A DNA stretch of 64,000 nt, taken from assembly GCA_021741205.1 (NCBI GenBank), contig JAIOYI010000012.1:1-64000 (forward strand). Reading direction: 5' to 3'. The notes beneath the pieces were generated by a model, which searched no databases, had not been told where the DNA came from, and saw only the letters and a program-made list of their open reading frames with translations. This stretch comes from Emcibacter sp. GTDB taxonomy: Bacteria > Pseudomonadota > Alphaproteobacteria > Sphingomonadales > Emcibacteraceae. Of the stretch, positions 57,720-64,000 are shown piece by piece. The number at the start of each line of letters is the position of its first letter. The first letter of the stretch is position 1. The position numbers were made by a program, and so were the translations under genes.

Positions 57720-58321
57720 GGTCTATATACTTTCTGTTCTGTTACAATGATATCAAGGGGTTGATCATATTTTCCCACGGGAACATCGTCTCGCCTTTGC
57801 CCCTCGTATGCCACACCTATTGTTGTAAAGTCATGACCCTTTTCTTTATAAATCTCTAGCGTCCTATCATAATAACCGCCGCCATAACCCAGACGATACC
57901 CTCTTTCGTCAAAGGCAAGCAAGGGAACAAGAATAATATCTGGCATCACATAAAGCAAATCCGATTTTGGTACCTTTGTGCCATAACCGCCGTCCTTTAA
58001 TTCTTCAACCATGTCCCATTCTTTAAAAGCGAGATGCTGATTCTTACCATTCATGACAGGCAGCGCACATCGGCATTGAATAGCACTCAAGGCTTTCATA
58101 ATAAACAAACAATCAATTTCCGTTTGAATGGGATAAAAACCTGCCACCACATGCGGCTCAACGCTCTGGGCCTTAATGCCACGCTGAACATCATTGGCCA
58201 ATTCTGGAAGTTTCAATATTTGAGAGGCTATCCGCCTTATGCTTCCCTCATCAGCCTCGGCATGAAGCCGTTCCCGAAGAGATTTCATTTCTTGACGCAA
58301 GGTGGCTTTCTTCTGTGTCAT
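57716..58321 (-). CDS. 5-formyltetrahydrofolate cyclo-ligase
   Basis: A 201-residue enzyme converting 5-formyl-THF to 5,10-methenyl-THF with ATP. KATLRQEMKSLRERL starts the fold, VAGFYPIQTEIDC lies in the middle, and VPLLAFDERGYRLGYGGGYYDRTL is the nucleotide-binding signature. The start at 58321 is preferred to one 51 nt earlier because the family begins near the K-x-LR motif and GGA is 6 nt upstream. The candidate 6S RNA gene lies just upstream, the linkage known from ssrS-ygfA. Confidence 0.92.
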   Translation of the reverse strand: MTQKKATLRQEMKSLRERLHAEADEGSIRRIASQILKLPELANDVQRGIKAQSVEPHVVAGFYPIQTEIDCLFIMKALSAIQCRCALPVMNGKNQHLAFKEWDMVEELKDGGYGTKVPKSDLLYVMPDIILVPLLAFDERGYRLGYGGGYYDRTLEIYKEKGHDFTTIGVAYEGQRRDDVPVGKYDQPLDIIVTEQKVYRP

Positions 58322-58404
58322 TGCTATCCAATAGTTGGCTTGTATTCCGCTATAAAGTGGCGGGACCATCATTGCCGTGATTATTTGAATCCTCCGGAAC
58401 CTAT

Positions 58405-58516
58405 AAAATAGGTGGGCGCCATGTAATCAGGCCACGACCCGATCAGGGACAGCTCCCTTCGGAATGATTATCGCCCCAGGGATAAAGTAAACCACGCACA
58501 GGATAGTACCCGCCAC
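58405..58516 (-). ncRNA. ssrS: Candidate 6S RNA (ssrS)
   Basis: The transcript would begin GGGTGGCGGG and end CGCCCACCT, which pair with two bulges to close the molecule. The middle has CCCTGGGGCGATAATCAT, similar to CCTGAGCCGATATTTCAT in E. coli 6S RNA, and GGGAGCTGTCCC opposite. A promoter fits the start: TTGCTG, 17 bp, then TACATA at 58526-58521. It is directly upstream of the 5-formyl-THF cyclo-ligase gene, the classic 6S position. At about 112 nt it is shorter than usual (150-185), so the ends may extend into the hairpin ACCTAT-TTT-ATAGGT beyond. Confidence 0.62.
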
Positions 58517-58692
58517 CCTATATGTAAGACGTCAAATGATTTTCAGCAATAGCTGAATTGATTTTATGATGATTTTAAACAACAAAAAATAATTTATATC
58601 TTAAATGCGTTTATTCTTTTCATTTTCTCTAAACTACATATACTAAGTGTGAAATATGGAATCATAAATTCTAAAGTATAAGGATATTGAAA

Positions 58693-59976
58693 ATGCATAT
58701 TATCATACTAGGCGGCGGGATTGGTGGCGTATCAATGGCATATGACATGCGCGCCTTATGCACATCAAAGGACGGCCACAAAATCACCGTAATATCTGAT
58801 CGCTCGACATTTCACTTTGTGCCATCCAATCCTTGGGTCGGTGTTAATTGGCGCAAGCGAGAACAAATAGAGGTTCCGCTGGAAAAATATCTCAAAAAGA
58901 AGAATATTGATTTTATCCCCGTTGCCGCCAAGAAAGTTCATCCCGATAAAAACATGGTTGAACTTATTGATGGACAATCCGTGGAATATGATTTTCTAAT
59001 CATTGCAACGGGTCCCAGACTTGCCTTTGAGCAAATCGAAGGTTTAGGCCCCCACGGTGGCTATACCCAATCCGTATGTCATGTTGACCATGCCGAAGTT
59101 GCGGGCGCCGCATGGACAGAATTCAAAAAGAACCCAGGCCCCATTATTGTCGGCGCCGTGCAAGGGGCATCCTGTTTTGGTCCTGCCTACGAACATGCCT
59201 TTATCATGCATCGTGACCTTGCCAAAAATGAAATACGCCACAAAGTCCCCATGACTTATGTTACCTCGGAACCCTATATCGGCCATCTTGGTCTTGGCGG
59301 TGTTGGGGATTCCAAGGGCATGCTTGAATCGGAAATGAGACAAAGAGACATCAAATGGATTTGCAATGCCAAGGTTGATAAGATTGAAAAAGGTCTTATG
59401 CATGTGACAGAACATGATGATTTGGGCAATGTGAAGCAAAGTCACCAACTGCCCTTTTCTTATTCGATGATGTTACCATCCTTTGCGGGCGTTGATGCCC
59501 TAATGGGTATTACAGGACTAGTCAATGAAAAAGGTTTTGTTATCATTGATGACTACCAAAGAAATCCGACCTATAAAAATGTCTTTGCTATTGGCGTCTG
59601 TGTGGCCATTGCGCCCAAGGAAAAAACCGCCGTTCCTGTTGGCATACCGAAAACTGGCTATATGATAGAATCTATGGTCACGGCAACCGCACATAATATA
59701 GCGGATATATGTCAAAATCTTGAACCAACACATAAGGCAACATGGGCGGCCATATGTTTAGCCGACATGGGAAATACGGGTGTCGCCTTTGTCGCCGTGC
59801 CCCAGATACCACCCCGCAATGTGGCGTGGATGAAAGGTGGTCGATGGGTTCATTGGGGTAAGGTGCTTTTTGAATGGTATTTTCTGCGCAAAGTAAGGAA
59901 GGGAACGATCTCGCCTATTTATGAGCGTTACATCCTGCGCTTGCTCGGAATCCGCAAAAGACAGCTTGAAAAATAA
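58693..59976 (+). CDS. sqr: Sulfide:quinone oxidoreductase
   Basis: A 427-residue flavoprotein on the inner membrane that oxidises sulfide and reduces quinone. IIILGGGIGGVSMAYDM binds FAD, and ATGPRLAF is the second nucleotide motif. Cysteines at about 129 (SVCHVDHA), 161 (GASCFGPAYEH) and 355 (AICLADMGNTG) match the three redox cysteines of SQR. The C-terminal part carries amphipathic segments for membrane contact. The start at 58693 has AAGGA 8 nt upstream. No sox or persulfide dioxygenase gene is adjacent, so it may serve sulfide detoxification or supplementary energy. Confidence 0.9.
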   Translation: MHIIILGGGIGGVSMAYDMRALCTSKDGHKITVISDRSTFHFVPSNPWVGVNWRKREQIEVPLEKYLKKKNIDFIPVAAKKVHPDKNMVELIDGQSVEYDFLIIATGPRLAFEQIEGLGPHGGYTQSVCHVDHAEVAGAAWTEFKKNPGPIIVGAVQGASCFGPAYEHAFIMHRDLAKNEIRHKVPMTYVTSEPYIGHLGLGGVGDSKGMLESEMRQRDIKWICNAKVDKIEKGLMHVTEHDDLGNVKQSHQLPFSYSMMLPSFAGVDALMGITGLVNEKGFVIIDDYQRNPTYKNVFAIGVCVAIAPKEKTAVPVGIPKTGYMIESMVTATAHNIADICQNLEPTHKATWAAICLADMGNTGVAFVAVPQIPPRNVAWMKGGRWVHWGKVLFEWYFLRKVRKGTISPIYERYILRLLGIRKRQLEK

Positions 59977-60015
59977 TTCTCCCACATATATTTTTCTTGC
60001 GTATTTATCAAAACA

Positions 60016-60046
60016 AAAAGCCGATAGGAGTAATCCAACCGGCTTT
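60016..60046 (-). terminator. Hairpin between sqr and rpmF
   Basis: AAAGCCG at 60017-60023 and CGGCTTT at 60040-60046 make a 7-bp stem. Read on the minus strand it is followed by TTTTTG, so it terminates rpmF. Read on the plus strand it may also stop sqr. Confidence 0.75.
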
Positions 60047-60073
60047 AATAAAATAAATCATGCTTAAACGATA

Positions 60074-60259
60074 TTAATAGTTATCGTTTGGCTCAAGAAT
60101 TTGACGTCCACGATATTTTCCTGTGCTCAGGTCAATATGATGGCGACGGCGTAATTCACCGCTTTCATTATCTTCTACATATGTATCTGGGCTCAAACTA
60201 TCATGTGAGCGACGATTACCACGGCGATGTGGTGATGTTTTCCTTTTAGGAACAGCCAT
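60074..60259 (-). CDS. rpmF: 50S ribosomal protein L32
   Basis: A 61-residue basic protein beginning [20 protein letters not shown], the L32 signature, and continuing with the [14 protein letters not shown] region seen in proteobacteria. It has no zinc-type Cys pairs, so it is the C-minus form. It is a structural part of the large ribosomal subunit. It is not followed by plsX or fabH, which are its usual companions. Confidence 0.95.
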   Translation of the reverse strand: MAVPKRKTSPHRRGNRRSHDSLSPDTYVEDNESGELRRRHHIDLSTGKYRGRQILEPNDNY

Positions 60260-60418
60260 TTTTTTATCCTAACCAATCTTATAATGTCCGATGCCTGCCT
60301 TTGTTGGTATGGCATCCCGCTCCTGAATTCAACATTCAAAGAGCCTAAATCTCAAAAACAGTGTCTTATCGTTAAATGGCACATAAATGTCAAGTGTTTC
60401 TTTAGTCAAATTATACGT

Positions 60419-60718
60419 TCAACCGACAATGTCGCTATGCCGACCAATAAACAACAAAAAAGCCGCCGTTATCACAACTATGGAAAGCAAAGGAACATTC
60501 ACAACAGCATCAAGAATCCCGCCTAAAAAGGCTGGAAAAGGGCTTTCCATGGCGATATCGGTAATGCGATCCAAGCTTTCAGCATCATAATCTTGCCAGA
60601 CTTGTTTTAATGTCATTAAATGAATGGCCTGCCGCTCAAAATATTTCAATATTTCGTAACCGAGCAATAAGACCGCAAAAGCAGATAAGGCATATCCAAC
60701 ATATTTAATAAGTTTCAT
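60419..60718 (-). CDS. Small two-helix membrane protein of unknown function
   Basis: A 99-residue protein with membrane segments at about 6-25 (VGYALSAFAVLLLGYEIL) and 70-92 (VVNVPLLSIVVITAAFLLFIG), separated by a soluble loop with VWQDYDAESLDRI. I do not recognise the family. The start at 60718 is preferred because TAGG lies 9 nt upstream; an upstream ATG in frame would add seven residues. It lies 160 bp upstream of rpmF on the same strand and could be co-transcribed. Confidence 0.55.
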   Translation of the reverse strand: MKLIKYVGYALSAFAVLLLGYEILKYFERQAIHLMTLKQVWQDYDAESLDRITDIAMESPFPAFLGGILDAVVNVPLLSIVVITAAFLLFIGRHSDIVG

Positions 60719-60871
60719 GGCGTTACCTATAAATTGCATATTTCTTATTATATCATATATGGAAATTTTTAGAAAATTATAAAAAAAATGTAAAATTCAA
60801 TATATTAATGCGGATCATGTCTTGCATAGTCGTTCAAGATGGGTATATTGCGCCATTATATCCATGGAAAT

Positions 60872-60961
60872 GGAGAGGTGGCCGAGTGGTTGAAGGCGCA
60901 CGCTTGGAAAGCGTGTATGGCAGCGATGTTATCGAGGGTTCGAATCCCTTCCTCTCCTCCA
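60872..60961 (+). tRNA. tRNA-Ser (anticodon GGA)
   Basis: A 90-nt serine tRNA with the long variable arm: acceptor GGAGAGG/CCTCTCC, D arm GGCCGAGTGGTTGAAGGC, anticodon loop TTGGAAA with GGA at 60906-60908, TPsiC GTTCGAATC and an encoded CCA. Its last 19 bases recur 161 bp downstream. Confidence 0.97.
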
Positions 60962-61123
60962 TTTATGAAAGCTCCGCAAGGAGACTTTTATAAAGGATAG
61001 AAGGGAAAGAACCCGAGAAGAGGGTTCGGTGAAAGCCCTAGGCTTGAACGACGCCGAACTTTTATGAGGCGGTCCCGTATCTTACGGGATGAGCAAAGCG
61101 AACAATCCCTTCCTCTCCTCCAT
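60943..61123 (+). repeat. Duplicated tRNA-Ser 3' end flanking a hairpin-rich segment
   Basis: AATCCCTTCCTCTCCTCCA occurs as the tRNA-Ser 3' end (60943-60961) and again at 61104-61122, each followed by T. The 142 bp between them contain three clean hairpins: CTCC-GCAA-GGAG at 60972-60983, GAACCC/GGGTTC at 61009-61027, and a perfect 7-bp TCCCGTA/TACGGGA at 61073-61089. This is the form left by integration at a tRNA gene (attL/attR), with no integrase present. A structured small RNA is the alternative reading. Confidence 0.8.
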
Positions 61124-61149
61124 ATATATTTCCCATTATAATATATGAT

Positions 61150-61181
61150 TTGGTTATTTGGTTATTTGGTTATTTAGTTAT
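61150..61181. repeat. 8-bp tandem repeat at the end of the amidase gene
   Basis: TTGGTTAT is repeated three times, followed by a one-change copy TTAGTTAT. The array covers the amidase stop codon (61170-61172) and its last codons, so slippage could move the stop. Confidence 0.85.
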
Positions 61182-62723
61182 TTCTGGCCGGATTCGTGCG
61201 ATATGGCCCGAGGCCTCTTCAAAGGCATATCCCATTTGAAGGGCGGCGAGATCAGATTGATTACGCGCCACAATTTGTATCCCCATGGGGAGACCATTTT
61301 TATAAAAACCAATGGGCATATTAATCACGGGGCATCCCGTTAACGTCATCAAACAATAAACTGTCATCCATTGATGATAGCTTTTCATCTCTCGTCCATT
61401 CACGGTTTTTAGCCAATGAATATTTTTATCAAAGGGGAATGCCTGTGCGCCCGGTAAAATCAAATAATCAAAATGATCAAATAACGTATCAATGGATTGA
61501 TACCATAGGGTACGGCGCTTTGTTGCCACATAGACATCATCGGCGGACCGCTTTAAATAATTTTCCACCTCCCATTGGACTTCTGGTTTCATAAGAGCCC
61601 GTTTTTCCTCGTTGCGGTACAAATCCACAAGTCCTCCACCCACCTGAAAATTACGCAAAACAAGCCACGCTGCCCAAGCATCCTCTGGCGCTGTTTTTGG
61701 CATAGCATGGTCAACTGTGCATCCCAAGGCTTCAAAATTTTTCAAGGCGTCTTCGCACATGTCCATAATACCGTCTTCCATCGGAAGATAACCCTTAAGA
61801 TCACCCAACCACCCTATTTTAGCACCTTTAAAATCCTTCTTTAAATTTTCCGTAAAACGGCCTGTATCTTGTTTGAGGGATAGGGGATAACGGCTGTCAT
61901 ATCCCGCTAAGGTAGAATGCAACATCGCCACATCGCTGACCGTTCGTCCGAGCGCCCCTTCGGTCCCCATGGGGGCTGAAAAAACATCACCCGCTGGCAA
62001 ATAAGGAATGCTGCCAAAGGAGGGGCGAAATCCAACCACATTATTAAAGGATGCAGGATTTCGTAAAGAACCCGCCATATCGCTTCCGTCTGCCACAGGC
62101 ACCATATGCGTGGCAAGCGATACCGCCGCACCCCCGCTGCTGCCACCCGATGTTTTACTTTGGTCATAGGCATTGGCGGTCGTTCCATAAATATTATTAT
62201 AAGTTTGGCAGCCAAGACCAAATTCTGGCACATTTGTTTTGCCGATAAAAATAGCTCCCGTTTTGCGCATGCGTGATACAATGAGCTTATCTTCCTCTGG
62301 GATAAAATCCTTAAAAAGCGGGGAGCCAAAGGTTGTTTTTATGCCCGCAGTAAGAGCCAAATCCTTAACCGCATGGGGCATGCCGTGCATCCAGCCAAAA
62401 TAGGTACCGCTGGCAAGCTCCCGATCCTTATGATGGGCAGCTTCCATCAATTTTTCTCGGCTCTGCAGGGCAACGATAGCATTCACAAGCGGGTTAAGGC
62501 GATCAATGCGGTCAAGATAAGCAGACATTACCTCAGCACAAGATAAATCACGATTTTTGATCATTGTTGATAACTTTACAGCAGAAAAAGCCGTAATATC
62601 AGTTTGGGACGTGTTAATTTTTGAATTTTGTATTTCTTTTGCTTGACTATTCTGAACCGAACCAAACAATGTTGCCGCAACCGATGTGCTCGCTATTTTT
62701 GCTATAAAGGCTCTTCGATCCAT
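61170..62723 (-). CDS. Exported amidase-signature hydrolase (probable Tat substrate)
   Basis: A 517-residue amidase. The N-terminus MDRRAFIAKIASTSVAATLFG has the twin-arginine pattern RRAFI followed by a hydrophobic stretch, so it is probably folded first and then exported to the periplasm. The catalytic Ser-Ser-Lys set is visible: lysine in HAVKDLALTAG (about 111) and the serines in KTSGGSSGGAAVSLATHM (about 190-207). Substrate cannot be told from sequence. The divergent neighbour is the malonyl-CoA decarboxylase relic. Confidence 0.88.
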   Translation of the reverse strand: MDRRAFIAKIASTSVAATLFGSVQNSQAKEIQNSKINTSQTDITAFSAVKLSTMIKNRDLSCAEVMSAYLDRIDRLNPLVNAIVALQSREKLMEAAHHKDRELASGTYFGWMHGMPHAVKDLALTAGIKTTFGSPLFKDFIPEEDKLIVSRMRKTGAIFIGKTNVPEFGLGCQTYNNIYGTTANAYDQSKTSGGSSGGAAVSLATHMVPVADGSDMAGSLRNPASFNNVVGFRPSFGSIPYLPAGDVFSAPMGTEGALGRTVSDVAMLHSTLAGYDSRYPLSLKQDTGRFTENLKKDFKGAKIGWLGDLKGYLPMEDGIMDMCEDALKNFEALGCTVDHAMPKTAPEDAWAAWLVLRNFQVGGGLVDLYRNEEKRALMKPEVQWEVENYLKRSADDVYVATKRRTLWYQSIDTLFDHFDYLILPGAQAFPFDKNIHWLKTVNGREMKSYHQWMTVYCLMTLTGCPVINMPIGFYKNGLPMGIQIVARNQSDLAALQMGYAFEEASGHIARIRPEITK

Positions 62724-62912
62724 ATTTTTTTCCTTCTTATACTTTTATATGCATCCCCACCTGTTATCGCTCTGATAAAATCTTATCATGCCAAATGCAT
62801 TTAAGCGATAAATAAAAATTAGTTGAAAAACTTTCATTTTTGAACCCTAATATAAAAAATCTTTATGATATCTGCTATAATTGACAAAAAATGCCTTGGA
62901 AGGAAGAGTATA

Positions 62913-63209
62913 ATGGTTATTTACGGCGGATTAATGGGCATCACGAGTGGTGTTACAGGCGGACTTGCCAAGGTAAAATCAAATGGATATCCACTGGATC
63001 CCGTAGCACGTTTCCATCTTGGTAATGGGGCAAGTCTTGAGCGCATTAACTGGCTTTCTGATACATCAAAAAAAGGCATGAACCAATCATTGGGCATGAT
63101 GGTCAATTATCTCTATGATATTGATAAAATACAGAAAAACCATGAACGCTATGCAGCATTAGGTGAAATTACACTATCTAGCTCTGTGCAAAAACTTTTA
63201 AAATCTTAA
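62913..63209 (+). pseudogene. C-terminal relic of malonyl-CoA decarboxylase (matA-like)
   Basis: From about residue 25 the 98-codon frame reads PLDPVARFHLGNGASLERINW and then QSLGMMVNYLYDIDKIQKNHERYAALGEI, the conserved C-terminal end of malonyl-CoA decarboxylase. The full enzyme has about 400-450 residues, so three quarters are missing. The first 20 residues (MVIYGGLMGITSGVTGG) are not from that family. A good GGAAGGAAG site precedes ATG 62913, so the fragment may still be translated. The upstream 190 bp to the amidase gene hold no more of it. Confidence 0.75.
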
Positions 63210-63234
63210 ACTATAGAAATTTTGGAATCCCCTA

Positions 63235-64000
63235 ATGAATGCAAATTTATTTAATGTCATAGAAAAAAACATTGAGAATATTGACAAAAAATTCATCGAA
63301 ACCGATCAGGGAAAAATATATTCTTACGGCGATATGCTCACCCTCTCAGCTCAATATGCCAATGCCCTTGTATCCCTTGGTGTTAAGGCAGATGACAGAA
63401 TTGCGGTGCAAGTGGACAAAAGCCCCGAAGTTTTGTTTCTTTATCTGGCTTGCCTGCGGGTGGGCGCCATTTATTTGCCGCTTAATACCGACTATACTCT
63501 GAGCGAGGTTACCTATTTTTTGAAGGATGCCGAGCCCATTCTTGCAGTTTGTCAACCAAATCAAATAAGCGGATTTGAGAACATCGCCCGTACCACAGGC
63601 GTCAAGCATATCCAAACGATGGATAATCTGCGTGACCGTGCTGCACAATCAAAAATCCTGTTTAATACTGTCCCAAGAAAGCCTCATGACCTTGCGGCAA
63701 TCTTGTACACATCTGGGACAACGGGTCGTTCAAAGGGTGCCATGCTCACCCATGATAATTTGATCTCAAATGCTCGGGTTTTGGTTGATTACTGGCACTT
63801 CACATCACAGGATTGCTTGCTGCATGCGCTGCCTATTTATCATACGCATGGTCTTTTTGTGGCAACAAATACGGTGCTGTTATCGAGAAGCTCTCTTTTA
63901 TTCATGCCGAAATTTTCGGTGTCTGAACTGGAAAGATTAATGGCACAAGCAACCGTCATGATGGGCGTTCCAACCCATTATCATCGTCTTTTAGCTTCTG
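63235..64000 (+). CDS. matB: Malonyl-CoA synthetase-like acyl-CoA ligase, partial
   Basis: The frame starts at ATG 63235 and is open to the window end (255 codons). It belongs to the adenylate-forming family: LAAILYTSGTTGRSKGAMLTHDNL is the AMP-binding P-loop, and LPIYHTHGLFVATNTVLLSRSS follows. The sequence with HxHGLFVA and the position next to a malonyl-CoA decarboxylase relic favour MatB, which activates malonate with CoA. The C-terminal half is outside the window. It begins 25 bp after the relic, as in a matAB operon. Confidence 0.85.
   Translation, partial: MNANLFNVIEKNIENIDKKFIETDQGKIYSYGDMLTLSAQYANALVSLGVKADDRIAVQVDKSPEVLFLYLACLRVGAIYLPLNTDYTLSEVTYFLKDAEPILAVCQPNQISGFENIARTTGVKHIQTMDNLRDRAAQSKILFNTVPRKPHDLAAILYTSGTTGRSKGAMLTHDNLISNARVLVDYWHFTSQDCLLHALPIYHTHGLFVATNTVLLSRSSLLFMPKFSVSELERLMAQATVMMGVPTHYHRLLAS

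Overview
The window is bacterial chromosome from a low-GC (about 40% by eye) Gram-negative organism. It is most likely an alphaproteobacterium. The evidence is the tolQRAB-pal-cpoB-tilS-ftsH-folP-glmM run, a FolP with the N-terminal extension I associate with that class, a DUF3422 protein, a PEP-carboxylase-like protein of a divergent type, and a candidate 6S RNA beside the 5-formyl-THF cyclo-ligase gene. A marine Kordiimonadales/Rhodospirillales-like lineage would fit, but that is inference only.

Layout. 1-131 is the end of an IS3-family insertion sequence. 162-9140 holds a PAS sensor kinase, two saccharopine dehydrogenases that overlap, a divergent PEP carboxylase-like gene, a CvfB-type S1 protein and tRNA-Asn. 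9255-15372 holds a large TonB-dependent receptor divergent from a TPR-sulfotransferase, a small secreted PepSY-like protein and a C-terminal relic of deoB. 15719-21540 holds an HD-GYP protein and a compact gene set of P-type cation ATPase, ferric-reductase-like flavocytochrome and c-type cytochrome. 21541-29341 holds DUF3422, a putative exported zinc peptidase, two DMT transporters, a short-chain dehydrogenase, a universal stress protein, a tyrosine phosphatase, a BI-1 membrane protein and tRNA-Arg.

29342-36019 is the main accessory region: a complete type II-C CRISPR-Cas9 locus. A 29-repeat array starts 54 bp after tRNA-Arg. cas2, cas1 and cas9 follow on the minus strand, and a tracrRNA gene is divergent from cas9 on the plus strand. 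Each identical repeat carries a promoter-like TTGACC-16 bp-TACAAT arrangement pointing into the next spacer. This is a Neisseria-like layout for making crRNAs without a long precursor, with a full -35 element in addition. Array, repeat promoter and tracrRNA pairing all agree that crRNAs are read from the plus strand, opposite to the cas genes.

36247-58516 is mostly housekeeping. An Lrp regulator with a class V aminotransferase and a DUF6702/M1-peptidase pair come first. Then, on the minus strand, come thiD, glmM, folP, ftsH, tilS, cpoB, pal, tolB, tolA, tolR, tolQ, ybgC, ruvB, ruvA, ruvC, yebC, a YmdB-type phosphodiesterase, the 5-formyl-THF cyclo-ligase and the candidate 6S RNA. These serve envelope integrity, folate and aminosugar metabolism, Holliday junction repair and translation.

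58693-64000 holds sulfide:quinone reductase, rpmF, a small membrane protein, tRNA-Ser with a duplicated 3' end flanking a hairpin-rich 142-bp segment, a Tat-type amidase, a C-terminal malonyl-CoA decarboxylase relic, and the start of a malonyl-CoA synthetase gene that runs off the window.
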